From NCBI GenBank assembly GCA_902516465.1, contig CABXZD010000001.1, positions 221,761 through 285,760 of the forward strand: 64,000 nucleotides of DNA, read 5' to 3'. The translations under genes were made by a program, and so were the position numbers. Below, piece after piece: positions 8,447-16,268 of this stretch (its first letter is position 1; every line of letters starts with the position of its first letter). The notes under the pieces were generated by a model. It was not told the origin of the DNA and searched no databases. It saw only the letters and a program-made list of their open reading frames with translations. The DNA is from an uncultured Pelagibacteraceae bacterium (lineage in GTDB: Bacteria; Pseudomonadota; Alphaproteobacteria; Pelagibacterales; Pelagibacteraceae).

Positions 8447-9487
8447 ATGATTAAAGTTGGGGAGCATATTACTTTAGATATTATCGGTACTACAAAAGAG
8501 TACGATCCTTCAATTTTTGAAAAAGTTATACATAAAATAGCTAAAGCAGCCAATGTTACTATTTTGAATATTTCAAAATATAAATTCGAACCTCAAGGTT
8601 TTACTATTTTAGCGTTATTGGCCGAAAGTCATATTAGTTTTCACACATTTCCAGAAAATGGAATTATTAGTTTTGATTTTTTTACCTGTGGAAAAATAAG
8701 CCCATCAGTAGCAATTGATATTGTAAAAAAAGAATTTAAACATAAAAGAATTGTAAAAAAAGAATTTAATAGAGACACTCGATCTCTCTACCACGATATC
8801 TATAGTTCACCTGGATTACAAAAATCTTACGTTGTCAATGAAGTTCTAGAAGATTTTAAATCAAAAGTTGGTCAACATATTGAAATTTTAGAATTAGAAC
8901 AATTTGGAAAATCTCTATTTATTGATGGCGAAATACAAGTTGCAGCTTCAGATGAACACTTGTACAGCTCAACTTTTGTAGGATCTGGCTTAAAATTAAA
9001 TAAAAAAAATGAAAGAGCAGCAATAATTGGTGGTGGTGATGGTGGTGTTGCAAGAGAATGTATTTCAAAAAAGTTTAATTTTATAGATTGGTATGAATTA
9101 GATCCAGAAGTTGTAGAAGTTTGTAATAAACATCTTGGTGATATAGGAAAAAAATCTACAGAGAAAAATTCAGTAAAATGTGTATGGGGCGATGCTTTTG
9201 AAAGTATAAAGTCGGTTAATGAGGATACATATGACCACATTTTTGTCGATTTAAATGATGACCAGTTTTGTATAGACCTAGCTGCTAAAAATATGGATTC
9301 TTTAGTAAGAATACTCAAACCTAAAGGCGTAATTACCGCTCAAGTTGGCAGCCAAGATAAAAAACCCCATCAAGTTGAAAATTGGCTCAATGTATTTAAC
9401 CATCACTTTGGAAATACTAAATTATCTAGGGTTTACGTACCTAGTTTTGACTGTTCTTGGAATTTTTCATCTTCAATAAATCATTAA
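8447..9487 (+). CDS. speD/speE: Fused S-adenosylmethionine decarboxylase / spermidine synthase (SpeD-SpeE)
   Basis: Residues 1-115 are a bacterial pyruvoyl AdoMet decarboxylase. Self-cleavage is expected between E60 and S61 (AESHISFHTFPE), with H66 and C81 as catalytic residues, at a constant -2 offset from Thermotoga maritima S63/H68/C83. Residues 120-346 are a spermidine-synthase domain with GGGDGGVARE at 195-204, the decarboxylated-AdoMet-binding WYELDP and the aspartates D268 and D271 (VDLND). The fusion therefore makes decarboxylated AdoMet, transfers its aminopropyl group to a diamine and releases MTA. Processing would detach the short N-terminal beta chain and leave the pyruvoyl alpha chain joined to SpeE. 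It is the last gene of the mtnP operon, 1 base after the aldolase. Confidence 0.92.
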   Translation: MIKVGEHITLDIIGTTKEYDPSIFEKVIHKIAKAANVTILNISKYKFEPQGFTILALLAESHISFHTFPENGIISFDFFTCGKISPSVAIDIVKKEFKHKRIVKKEFNRDTRSLYHDIYSSPGLQKSYVVNEVLEDFKSKVGQHIEILELEQFGKSLFIDGEIQVAASDEHLYSSTFVGSGLKLNKKNERAAIIGGGDGGVARECISKKFNFIDWYELDPEVVEVCNKHLGDIGKKSTEKNSVKCVWGDAFESIKSVNEDTYDHIFVDLNDDQFCIDLAAKNMDSLVRILKPKGVITAQVGSQDKKPHQVENWLNVFNHHFGNTKLSRVYVPSFDCSWNFSSSINH

Positions 9488-9501
9488 TTTTTTCTTTTTT
9501 A

Positions 9502-9507
9502 TATAAT
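9502..9507 (+). promoter_or_regulatory. Candidate -10 box of the amino acid SBP gene
   Basis: A perfect TATAAT lies 41 bases upstream of the start codon at 9548, in the 60-base spacer after speD/speE. No convincing -35 hexamer is found at 16-18 bases, only T-rich sequence, so the assignment is tentative. Confidence 0.3.
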
Positions 9508-9547
9508 GAAATTGTGAAATACTATTTTTTTATTAAAGGAGATTATA

Positions 9548-10375
9548 ATGAATATATTTAAAAAAACTATTTTTTCAGTTTTACTTTCTTTGTTAGTGAT
9601 AGGAAATGCTAATGCTGACAAAATAAGAATTGGTACTGAAGGTGCCTACCCCCCGTGGAATTCTAAAAATGAAGCAGGTAAGTTAATAGGTTTTGAAGTA
9701 GAATTAGCTTGGTCGCTTTGTAGATACATGGGTAAACAGTGTACGATCGTAGAGCAAGATTGGGATGGGATGATACCAGCATTAATTATGAGAAAATTTG
9801 ATGCGATCATGGCAGGAATGTCGATTACAGCTGAGAGACAAAAAGCTATTAGCTTCTCTCAAGGTTATGCTGACGAGGTTGCTTCACTAGCAGTTATGAA
9901 AGGCTCTAGTCTTGAGGGTTTAGCAACTCCGGCTGGTATTAATTTAACTAAGCCTAATTCTGATGCGAAAAAAGCATTAAAGACACTTACAACAGCATTG
10001 GCTGGTAAAACAGTTTGTGTACAAACTGCAACCATTCACCAAAACTTCTTAGATTCAGGTGATGTAGGAAAAGTAAATGTAAGAACTTATAAAACACAGG
10101 ATGAAGTTAATTTGGATTTAGCATCAGGAAGATGTGATGCAGCATTAGCAGCTGCTGTGGCTTTTAGTGATTATGCAGAAAAATCTGGTAAGCCAGTCGT
10201 TTTAACTGGTCCTACTTTTTCAGGTGGAGCTTTTGGTAATGGTGTTGGAGTTGGTATTAGAAAAGACGATACTGAACTTTTAAGTGCATTTAACAAAGCA
10301 ATCGATAAAGCAAGAAAAAACGGAGACATTAGTAGAATTGCTACTAAATGGTTCGGCTTCGACGCTTCTATGTAA
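9548..10375 (+). CDS. ABC transporter substrate-binding protein, polar/opine amino acid family
   Basis: The 275-residue periplasmic SBP (family 3) has a signal peptide ending near NANA (about residue 23) and the start of the mature fold RIGTEGAYPPWN, then GFEVELAWSLC, DAIMAGMSIT and RQKAISFSQGY. It resembles octopine/nopaline- and basic amino acid-binding proteins, but the ligand cannot be fixed from sequence. A strong Shine-Dalgarno (AAAGGAG, 9535-9541) precedes the ATG. Two permease genes follow after a 45-base spacer that holds a strong hairpin. No ATPase gene is adjacent. Confidence 0.9.
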   Translation: MNIFKKTIFSVLLSLLVIGNANADKIRIGTEGAYPPWNSKNEAGKLIGFEVELAWSLCRYMGKQCTIVEQDWDGMIPALIMRKFDAIMAGMSITAERQKAISFSQGYADEVASLAVMKGSSLEGLATPAGINLTKPNSDAKKALKTLTTALAGKTVCVQTATIHQNFLDSGDVGKVNVRTYKTQDEVNLDLASGRCDAALAAAVAFSDYAEKSGKPVVLTGPTFSGGAFGNGVGVGIRKDDTELLSAFNKAIDKARKNGDISRIATKWFGFDASM

Positions 10376-10388
10376 TTAAATTTTAGAT

Positions 10389-10415
10389 TTGGCGACTATA
10401 ATGTATAGTCGCCAA
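10389..10415 (+). terminator. Intra-operon hairpin between SBP and permease genes
   Basis: TTGGCGACTATA (10389-10400), a 3-base ATG loop and the exact complement TATAGTCGCCAA (10404-10415) form a perfect 12-bp stem. No U-run follows, so it is more likely an mRNA-stabilising or partial-termination element, protecting the SBP message from 3' decay, than a full terminator. The permease ATG is 6 bases after the stem, which may also limit its translation. Confidence 0.75.
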
Positions 10416-10420
10416 TCTGT

Positions 10421-11113
10421 ATGGAACTTCTAGCATTTGGAGATACTGGTTGGGGTGACGAGTTATTTTATGCAACCCTAATGACAATAGCTGTTTCAAT
10501 AACAGCAATGTTAATTGGTTTTCTATTTGCATTAATTTTTACCCCTTTAAAATTATCGAAAAATAAGTTTCTAAATTTTGTAGCAAATACTTACACAACT
10601 ATAATTAGAGGAGTTCCAGAGCTATTGGTTATTTATCTTTTCTTTTTTGGTGGTACTGGTGCAGTTATGTATGTAGCTTCAATTTTTGGTTATAATGAAT
10701 ATATTGAGATAAACGCATTTATAACAGGCGCTTTTGCAATTGGAATTATATCAGGTGCTTATTCAACAGAGGTATTTAGAGGTGCAATACAATCTATAGA
10801 CCAAGGCCAATTTGAAGCTTCAAAAGTTTTAGGGCTAAGTAAATTTGGACAGTTTTTTAAGATTATTTTGCCACAAACATTAAGACTTGCCATACCAAAT
10901 CTAAGTAACGTCTGGCAAATTACACTTAAAGATACTTCTTTAATTTCAGTAACTGGTTTAGTTGAAATCATGAGACAATCTTATATAGCTGCTGGCTCTA
11001 CAAGAGATCCATTGTTTTTCTATTCTTTTGCTGCAGTTTTATACTTATCTTTAACTTTTTTAAGTATGAAATTAATTAATAAATTAGAAGTTAAATATAG
11101 CAGGGGCTATTAA
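10421..11113 (+). CDS. Amino acid ABC transporter permease (first subunit)
   Basis: This 230-residue inner-membrane protein has about five hydrophobic segments. It carries the HisMQ-type signature RGVPELLVIYLFFFGG and an EAA loop (EASKVLGLSKFGQFFKIILP), which contacts the ATPase. It belongs to the His/Glu/Gln/Arg/opine permease family and forms a heterodimer with the next gene product. The stop codon overlaps the next ATG by 1 base (TAATG). It starts 6 bases after a strong hairpin that separates it from the binding-protein gene. Confidence 0.92.
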   Translation: MELLAFGDTGWGDELFYATLMTIAVSITAMLIGFLFALIFTPLKLSKNKFLNFVANTYTTIIRGVPELLVIYLFFFGGTGAVMYVASIFGYNEYIEINAFITGAFAIGIISGAYSTEVFRGAIQSIDQGQFEASKVLGLSKFGQFFKIILPQTLRLAIPNLSNVWQITLKDTSLISVTGLVEIMRQSYIAAGSTRDPLFFYSFAAVLYLSLTFLSMKLINKLEVKYSRGY

Positions 11114-11787
11114 TGGATTTAGAATTAATGATAAATAGTTTTCCTAAGCTTTTAAATGCCACTGTTGTAACTTTAAAACTCTTATCAGCCTCTCTAATCA
11201 TAGGATTATTTATTGGATTATTGTTTGCAATTTTAAGACTAAATAAAAATGTTTTTATAAATAAATTTGCTTACGTATATTCTTATATTTTTAGAGGCAC
11301 ACCATTATTAGTCCAAATATTTATTATATATTTTGGTCTAGGTCAGATTGAGTACTTAAGATCAACGGTTCTATGGGTTGTATTAAAAGAACCTTACTGG
11401 TGTGCAATTATAGCTTTTGCTTTAAACACTGGTGCTTATACTTCTGAAATTTTGAGATCTGCATTTCAAACAATAAAACCAGGGATTATAGAGGCCGGAA
11501 AAAGTCTAGGTATACCAAATAAAATAATTTTTTATAAAATTCAAATACCTATAGCGATCAGACAGTCTTTACCAGCATATGGGAATGAAATTATATTGAT
11601 GATGAAAGGAACATCCTTAGCTAGCACAGTCACTTTAATGGACCTTACAGGGGTAGCAAAATATATTATTTCAACTACATTTAAACCTGTCGAAGTCTTT
11701 GTTGTTGCAGGTGGAATATATTTATTTATGACATTTATCATTCATAATACTATAAAGTTTTTAGAAAAAAAATATAATTATAATTAA
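11113..11787 (+). CDS. Amino acid ABC transporter permease (second subunit)
   Basis: This 224-residue HisMQ-family permease has RGTPLLVQIFIIYFGLG and an EAA loop (EAGKSLGIPNKIIFYKIQIP). It should pair with the product of 10421-11113. It is the last gene of the cluster and its stop lies next to the convergent methyltransferase gene. The dedicated ATPase normally encoded in such operons is missing here, so it must be supplied from elsewhere in the genome. Confidence 0.92.
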   Translation: MDLELMINSFPKLLNATVVTLKLLSASLIIGLFIGLLFAILRLNKNVFINKFAYVYSYIFRGTPLLVQIFIIYFGLGQIEYLRSTVLWVVLKEPYWCAIIAFALNTGAYTSEILRSAFQTIKPGIIEAGKSLGIPNKIIFYKIQIPIAIRQSLPAYGNEIILMMKGTSLASTVTLMDLTGVAKYIISTTFKPVEVFVVAGGIYLFMTFIIHNTIKFLEKKYNYN

Positions 11788-11788
11788 A

Positions 11789-12712
11789 TTATTTAATCTT
11801 TTTAGCTACGACCTTCATTTGATCTCCATTTAAAAGATCTAAAATATTTAAAATAAATTCAGAGATTCTGTTAATTAAACTTTTAAATTTTAGAGAAAAT
11901 ATATCTAAAAAACATTTGATGACAAGTTTTGGGACATTTCTTAAAAGTCTATATACTTCAACATAAGAAAAAGGTTGTATAACAATATCTTTATAGCCAT
12001 TTTGTTCTAAAACTATTTTTATAGATTTTTTTGAAAAAAAATGAAGGTGAGAAAGTGGATGAACCATTGGCCATTTTGAACCTAGAATTTTTGATTTAAA
12101 AGACTCTCCATTTGGGAAAGTAAGAAACAATAAACCCTCTTTAGTTTGATAAGTACTTAATTTATTTACAAGTAAAATTGGATCAACTGTATGTTCTAAT
12201 ACATCTAACATGACTATTAGGTCCTTTTTATCTTTTTTGATTAGATCAAATTTATGAACAATACCTGGACCTTTAATCCACTCTTGCAACTCTAAAGCCT
12301 CACAAATCCATTCTTTTTCAACAAATACTTTATATAAATTACATAATCCTGGGCCGATTTCAAAATAAGTACCCTTTTTTTTAAGATTTATAAATTTTAA
12401 CACCCAATGATTATTATCAGGTAGAACTTGAGTAAATCCTTTGTCTATGAACTCTTGTTTCCTTAATTTCCTCTCTTCGTATTGACCAATAACATAATTA
12501 GAATTATTTCTGTAAAGTTCATTTAAATATTTTTCATTAGGAAATTTTGATATAAATCTGTGTTTACATGTTTTACATAAAACTAAATTAAAAAAATTAT
12601 GAAAATCATTTATATTTGATTCAATCTTATCAATTATTTTCAAGTTTAAACTTTTACATATCGGACACTTTTTGTTATCCGAAACATTAATTAGTAATTC
12701 ATTTCTACTCAT
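11789..12712 (-). CDS. Zinc-ribbon class I SAM-dependent methyltransferase
   Basis: The 307 residues comprise an N-terminal CxxC pair (C16/C19, C46/C49), a methyltransferase motif I YFEIGPGLCN at about 116-125 and VMLDVLEHTVDP near 170-181. The same arrangement is present at 1389-2453, so the two are paralogues. Members of this group methylate sugars or other small molecules in envelope biosynthesis; the substrate is unknown. It shares 1 base with the upstream DUF6165 gene, so the two form a leftward pair divergent from a glycosyltransferase family 9 gene. Confidence 0.75.
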   Translation of the reverse strand: MSRNELLINVSDNKKCPICKSLNLKIIDKIESNINDFHNFFNLVLCKTCKHRFISKFPNEKYLNELYRNNSNYVIGQYEERKLRKQEFIDKGFTQVLPDNNHWVLKFINLKKKGTYFEIGPGLCNLYKVFVEKEWICEALELQEWIKGPGIVHKFDLIKKDKKDLIVMLDVLEHTVDPILLVNKLSTYQTKEGLLFLTFPNGESFKSKILGSKWPMVHPLSHLHFFSKKSIKIVLEQNGYKDIVIQPFSYVEVYRLLRNVPKLVIKCFLDIFSLKFKSLINRISEFILNILDLLNGDQMKVVAKKIK

Positions 12713-13101
12713 TAATAAGAAGTGTATTCTTTAATCTCCTTAATTAAAGAACCTGTATGAATATTTATTTCTAATTTAATTTTAGCTCTATCATCGTTAA
12801 AAAAATGAACATCCCTAGATAGTTGAACAAATTTTTCACCAAAGTTTTTTTCTTTCTCACATTGTCTTTTGTCGTCTTCAATAACCCAAAGTTTTGCATT
12901 AATTTTCTTTAATGAATCAAATAGGTCATTAAGTTTATCATCAATTTTTACGTTTTTTTTAAGCTGATTTTTTAAAATTAAGTGTTCGTTTAATATAAAT
13001 TTTAATTTTTCTGGATCTTTAATTTTTTCCTGTTTAATTTCTAAAATTGAAATTTTATCTAAAAGTTCACCAATCGACACTTCTGCCAAAATCTTATTCA
13101 T
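12712..13101 (-). CDS. DUF6165-like small protein
   Basis: The 129-residue cytoplasmic protein is charged and mostly helical (ILAEVSIGELLDKISILEIK, then a Lys/Glu-rich middle). I recognise this as resembling the DUF6165 family from memory; no function is established. Its ATG lies 32 bases from the divergent glycosyltransferase start, and its stop overlaps the downstream methyltransferase start by 1 base. Its company in this window (GT9 and a zinc-ribbon methyltransferase) hints at envelope glycan work. Confidence 0.6.
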   Translation of the reverse strand: MNKILAEVSIGELLDKISILEIKQEKIKDPEKLKFILNEHLILKNQLKKNVKIDDKLNDLFDSLKKINAKLWVIEDDKRQCEKEKNFGEKFVQLSRDVHFFNDDRAKIKLEINIHTGSLIKEIKEYTSY

Positions 13102-13133
13102 AAAATTAAATACTGTGTTATCATGTTATTATT

Positions 13134-14075
13134 ATGTCTAACATATTAATTATAAAACATGGTTCATTAGGAGATATAGCCCAAGCTAGTGGGGCAATTC
13201 AAGACATATCTGACAATCATCAAAATGATCAGATTTATTTACTTACAACAAAACCATACATTGAATTATTTAAGAAGAATCCTTTTATTCATGACGTTAT
13301 TTTAGACAAAAGATTACCAAAATATAATTTAATTTACCTATATCTTTTGATGCGAGAAGTTAAGAAATATTCATTTTCGAAAGTTTTTGATCTTCAAAAT
13401 TCATCTAGGACATCATTTTATAAAAATATTTTATTTCCAAAAGCATCAACCGAAGTTTGGTCATCTTCAAAAACAACTCTTCCAAAAGAAAACAATAAAA
13501 GAGAATTTGATAAAAACTCCGTTTTAGAAAGATTTGATCATCAATTAAAATCTTCTGGATTAAAAACTCTTAATACTTTAAAACCGGATTTTAGTTGGGC
13601 TGCATCTGACATAAATGAAATTAAAAGCAAATATAATTTAAAAAAATATATTTTATTATTTCCTTTTTGTTCACCTCATTTATCTATAAAGAAATGGCCG
13701 TATTATAATAAGTTAATTAAAATTTTTGTTAATAAGTTTGGAGAAGAATATAAAATTATTACAGCGCCAGGCCCTAATGAGATCAACGAAGCAAAAAAAA
13801 TTAATGCAATCAGTATATTAGATAATGGAAAAGCTTTAGATATTTCTCAATTAACTAAAGTTATACAAGATAGTTCATTTATTGTTGCAAATGACACTGG
13901 ACCTGCTCATATAGCAGCTCATGTGGGGGCTAAAGGATTAACTTTATTTGGCAAACATACAACAGCTAACAAAGTCAGTATTGAAAGAGAAAATTTTAAG
14001 GCAATAGAGGTAAGTGATTTAAATAATTTAAGTGCTGAAAAAGTTTTTGAAAGATTAATTAATTCTTTAACTTAG
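13134..14075 (+). CDS. Glycosyltransferase family 9 (heptosyltransferase-like)
   Basis: The 313-residue protein starts with ILIIKHGSLGDIAQASGAI, the N-terminal nucleotide-fold signature of ADP-heptose:LPS heptosyltransferases. In the C-terminal domain it has FPFCSPHLSIKKWP and VANDTGPAHIAAHVGAKGLTLFG, which bind the sugar nucleotide. It should be a cytoplasmic, membrane-associated LPS-core type transferase, but the donor and acceptor are not clear. It is divergent from the DUF6165 gene, and its 3' end overlaps the convergent AbrB-like gene by 17 bases. Confidence 0.85.
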   Translation: MSNILIIKHGSLGDIAQASGAIQDISDNHQNDQIYLLTTKPYIELFKKNPFIHDVILDKRLPKYNLIYLYLLMREVKKYSFSKVFDLQNSSRTSFYKNILFPKASTEVWSSSKTTLPKENNKREFDKNSVLERFDHQLKSSGLKTLNTLKPDFSWAASDINEIKSKYNLKKYILLFPFCSPHLSIKKWPYYNKLIKIFVNKFGEEYKIITAPGPNEINEAKKINAISILDNGKALDISQLTKVIQDSSFIVANDTGPAHIAAHVGAKGLTLFGKHTTANKVSIERENFKAIEVSDLNNLSAEKVFERLINSLT

Positions 14076-15138
14076 TTTTTTCAATCAATCGTATTGCTAC
14101 TGGAACAATAAAAAGTATAAACAATAATCTTATTATATGATGAAAAGCTACAAAGTCTGGCTCTAAATCAAAAGCAATAGCAATTACAGCTACTTCATAA
14201 ATTCCACCAGGACAAAAAGATAAAATCAAAGTTAAAAAATTATTTTCTACCAAAAAAGTTGCAATAAAAGCAGCAACTAAACCCAATAGAACCAATAATA
14301 TTGTAGCTACTAAACCGTGGAATGAATTGTTTGCTACTTCCTTTACTGTTTTGTTAGCAAATCTGCATCCAACAGAAGCTCCTAATATTAGCAAACAAAA
14401 ATTAATTGATGCATCAGGCAATTTATACGATGCAATATCAAAAATTTGTAAAAGACCACTTGCTACAAGAGTTCCAGAAAGTAATGCAGCTGGTATTTTT
14501 GCTTTATCAAAAAAGAAAATAAAAACTATTGAAGCTATGATTAAAATAACTAGATCCCAGTGATTTTGAGCCATGTAATCAAATTTATTAATTTCTAGGA
14601 TGTCTGCGTCTGAAAGACTGACAATAATAAAAGGAAAAAGAGTTATTATAATAATTAATCTAATAAGATGAGCAGTTGCAACTTGAGATAAATCAGATTT
14701 TTCATATTCAGCCAATATCAATAAAGGACCTAAAGCTCCAGGTGCTGCTGAAAAAATTGAAGTTTTTTGTTTATAACCAGAAAATTTTTGTAAGTATTTT
14801 GAAACAATCAATATGCTAATAATAATATAACCAAACATTATAATAGTTGTCCAAATCCAATTTACCATTTGATTTAAAAGATTTTGATCTATGTAATTTC
14901 CAATATGAAGCCCTAACACAATTAAAATTGAACTTAGAGCAAGTCTAGGCATAAAAATCTTAAGTCCATTTAAGGCAGCTACAGAAACAGCAATCATTGG
15001 ACCAATCATCCATGCAAGAGGAACGTTAAAAAAATCAGCAATAATTGCACTTGGAATAGATATAATGATGACTATCAAAAATTTTTTAGAAAAAAGATCT
15101 TTAAAATTTTCTCGGCTAAAGGGAATTGCTTGTTGCAT
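14059..15138 (-). CDS. AbrB-family membrane protein (putative transporter)
   Basis: The 359-residue protein has about ten hydrophobic segments and an internal repeat. Each half contains a PLAWMIGPM- or PAALLSGTL-like turn and a glycine/proline-rich FCPGGIYEVA or SAAPGALGP loop. That is the AbrB duplication family (PF05145, often misnamed ammonia monooxygenase). It is divergent from tctC across a 79-base spacer. AbrB homologues commonly sit beside tripartite tricarboxylate systems, so transport or regulation of a related acid is plausible, but no function is proven. Confidence 0.7.
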   Translation of the reverse strand: MQQAIPFSRENFKDLFSKKFLIVIIISIPSAIIADFFNVPLAWMIGPMIAVSVAALNGLKIFMPRLALSSILIVLGLHIGNYIDQNLLNQMVNWIWTTIIMFGYIIISILIVSKYLQKFSGYKQKTSIFSAAPGALGPLLILAEYEKSDLSQVATAHLIRLIIIITLFPFIIVSLSDADILEINKFDYMAQNHWDLVILIIASIVFIFFFDKAKIPAALLSGTLVASGLLQIFDIASYKLPDASINFCLLILGASVGCRFANKTVKEVANNSFHGLVATILLVLLGLVAAFIATFLVENNFLTLILSFCPGGIYEVAVIAIAFDLEPDFVAFHHIIRLLFILFIVPVAIRLIEKTKLKN

Positions 15139-15156
15139 ATGTTCTATTAAAGGTTG

Positions 15157-15185
15157 TTGACTACTTCATTAAAAATATGTTTAAT
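15157..15185 (+). promoter_or_regulatory. Candidate sigma70 promoter of tctC
   Basis: TTGACT (15157-15162) and TTTAAT (15180-15185) are separated by exactly 17 bases, 33 bases before the tctC ATG. The same two hexamers with the same spacing occur upstream of dctP at 46751-46779. A good Shine-Dalgarno (GAGAGGAAA) follows. Confidence 0.55.
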
Positions 15186-15217
15186 CTAGCTATTAACTAT
15201 AACAACGAGAGGAAATA

Positions 15218-16198
15218 ATGAAACTAATTAAATCTTTTTTTTCAGTTTTATTCTCAGCAGTTCTTTTACTTTCAGCAACAACAACTAGTTCAATTGCAAT
15301 TGATAAAATTCATTTTGTAATTGGTGGTGGTGCTGGTGGTGGTTGGGATGGAACCGCTAGAGGTACTGGAGAGGCTTTAACAAAAGCTGGATTCTTAAAA
15401 AGTGCATCGTTTGAAAACATGTCAGGTGGTGGTGGTGGTAAAGCACTCGCTTACATGATCAATACTAAGCCAGAAAATACTATTTTAGTACAATCAACAC
15501 CATTGGTTTTAAGATCAATTACAAGACACAAAGGTTACGTAAGTGGCAGTGGAACTTTATCTTATAAAGATGTTGTACCAATTGCTGGAGTAATTGGTGA
15601 CTATGGGGCAATTGCAGTTGCTAAAAACTCACCTTACAAAAACTTTGATGATGTGGTGAAGGCATATAAAGCAAACCCTAGCTCAATTAAAATGGCTGGT
15701 GGTTCTGTTAGAGGAAGTATGGACCATTTGATTGGTGCTTTAGCATTTCAAGCTGCTGGAGCAAATCCAAACGATGTAGCTTACATTCCTTATGATGCAG
15801 GTGGAAAAGCATTAGCTGGACTTTTATCTGGAGAAACTCAAATTATTTCTACAGGTTTAGGTGAACTTATGGGCGCAAGAGATCAAGTAAGAATTATTGG
15901 TATCACTGCACCTTCAAGAGTAAGTGATGCACCAGATGCACCAACACTTAAAGAACAAGGATACGATGTACAATTCGTTAACTGGAGAGGATTTTTTGGT
16001 CCTCCAGGCATGAGCAGTAAAGATAAGAAAGCTATTGCAAAAATGCTAGGCGATGTTCAAAAAACTCCTGAATGGGAATCTGTAAGAGCAAGAAATGCTT
16101 GGGTAAATATTTACAACCCAGACAAAAAGTTTGTTAAGTTTTTACAAAACCAAACCAAAGAAATGACAGCTCTAATGAAAAAACTAGGGGTAATTTAA
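15218..16198 (+). CDS. tctC: Tripartite tricarboxylate transporter substrate-binding protein TctC
   Basis: This periplasmic binding protein of the TTT family (Bug superfamily) has 326 residues. A signal peptide runs to about residue 27 (SIAI), then IHFVIGGGAGGGWDGTARGTG, the glycine-rich ligand loop of TctC proteins, the middle VAIAKNSPYKNFDD-like segment, and a C-terminal WRGFFGPPG. Substrates of the family are citrate and other carboxylates; the actual ligand is unknown. It has its own promoter and a strong ribosome site. A hairpin with a U-run lies between it and tctB, probably giving more SBP than membrane subunits. Confidence 0.93.
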   Translation: MKLIKSFFSVLFSAVLLLSATTTSSIAIDKIHFVIGGGAGGGWDGTARGTGEALTKAGFLKSASFENMSGGGGGKALAYMINTKPENTILVQSTPLVLRSITRHKGYVSGSGTLSYKDVVPIAGVIGDYGAIAVAKNSPYKNFDDVVKAYKANPSSIKMAGGSVRGSMDHLIGALAFQAAGANPNDVAYIPYDAGGKALAGLLSGETQIISTGLGELMGARDQVRIIGITAPSRVSDAPDAPTLKEQGYDVQFVNWRGFFGPPGMSSKDKKAIAKMLGDVQKTPEWESVRARNAWVNIYNPDKKFVKFLQNQTKEMTALMKKLGVI

Positions 16199-16218
16199 TC
16201 CAACGGATTAATTAATTT

Positions 16219-16268
16219 AAAGAGCAGTGAATATAAATACAACAAAAGTTATATCACTGCTCTTTTTT
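16219..16268 (+). terminator. Terminator-like hairpin covering the tctB start codon
   Basis: AAAGAGCAGTGA (16219-16230) pairs perfectly with TCACTGCTCTTT (16254-16265). After a 1-base bulge the stem extends by TATAA/TTATA (16232-16236 with 16249-16253), leaving a 12-base loop. Six T residues (16263-16268) close the structure as a rho-independent terminator. The tctB GTG start (16227-16229) lies inside the 5' arm, so the element could control both read-through and translation of tctBA. Confidence 0.8.
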
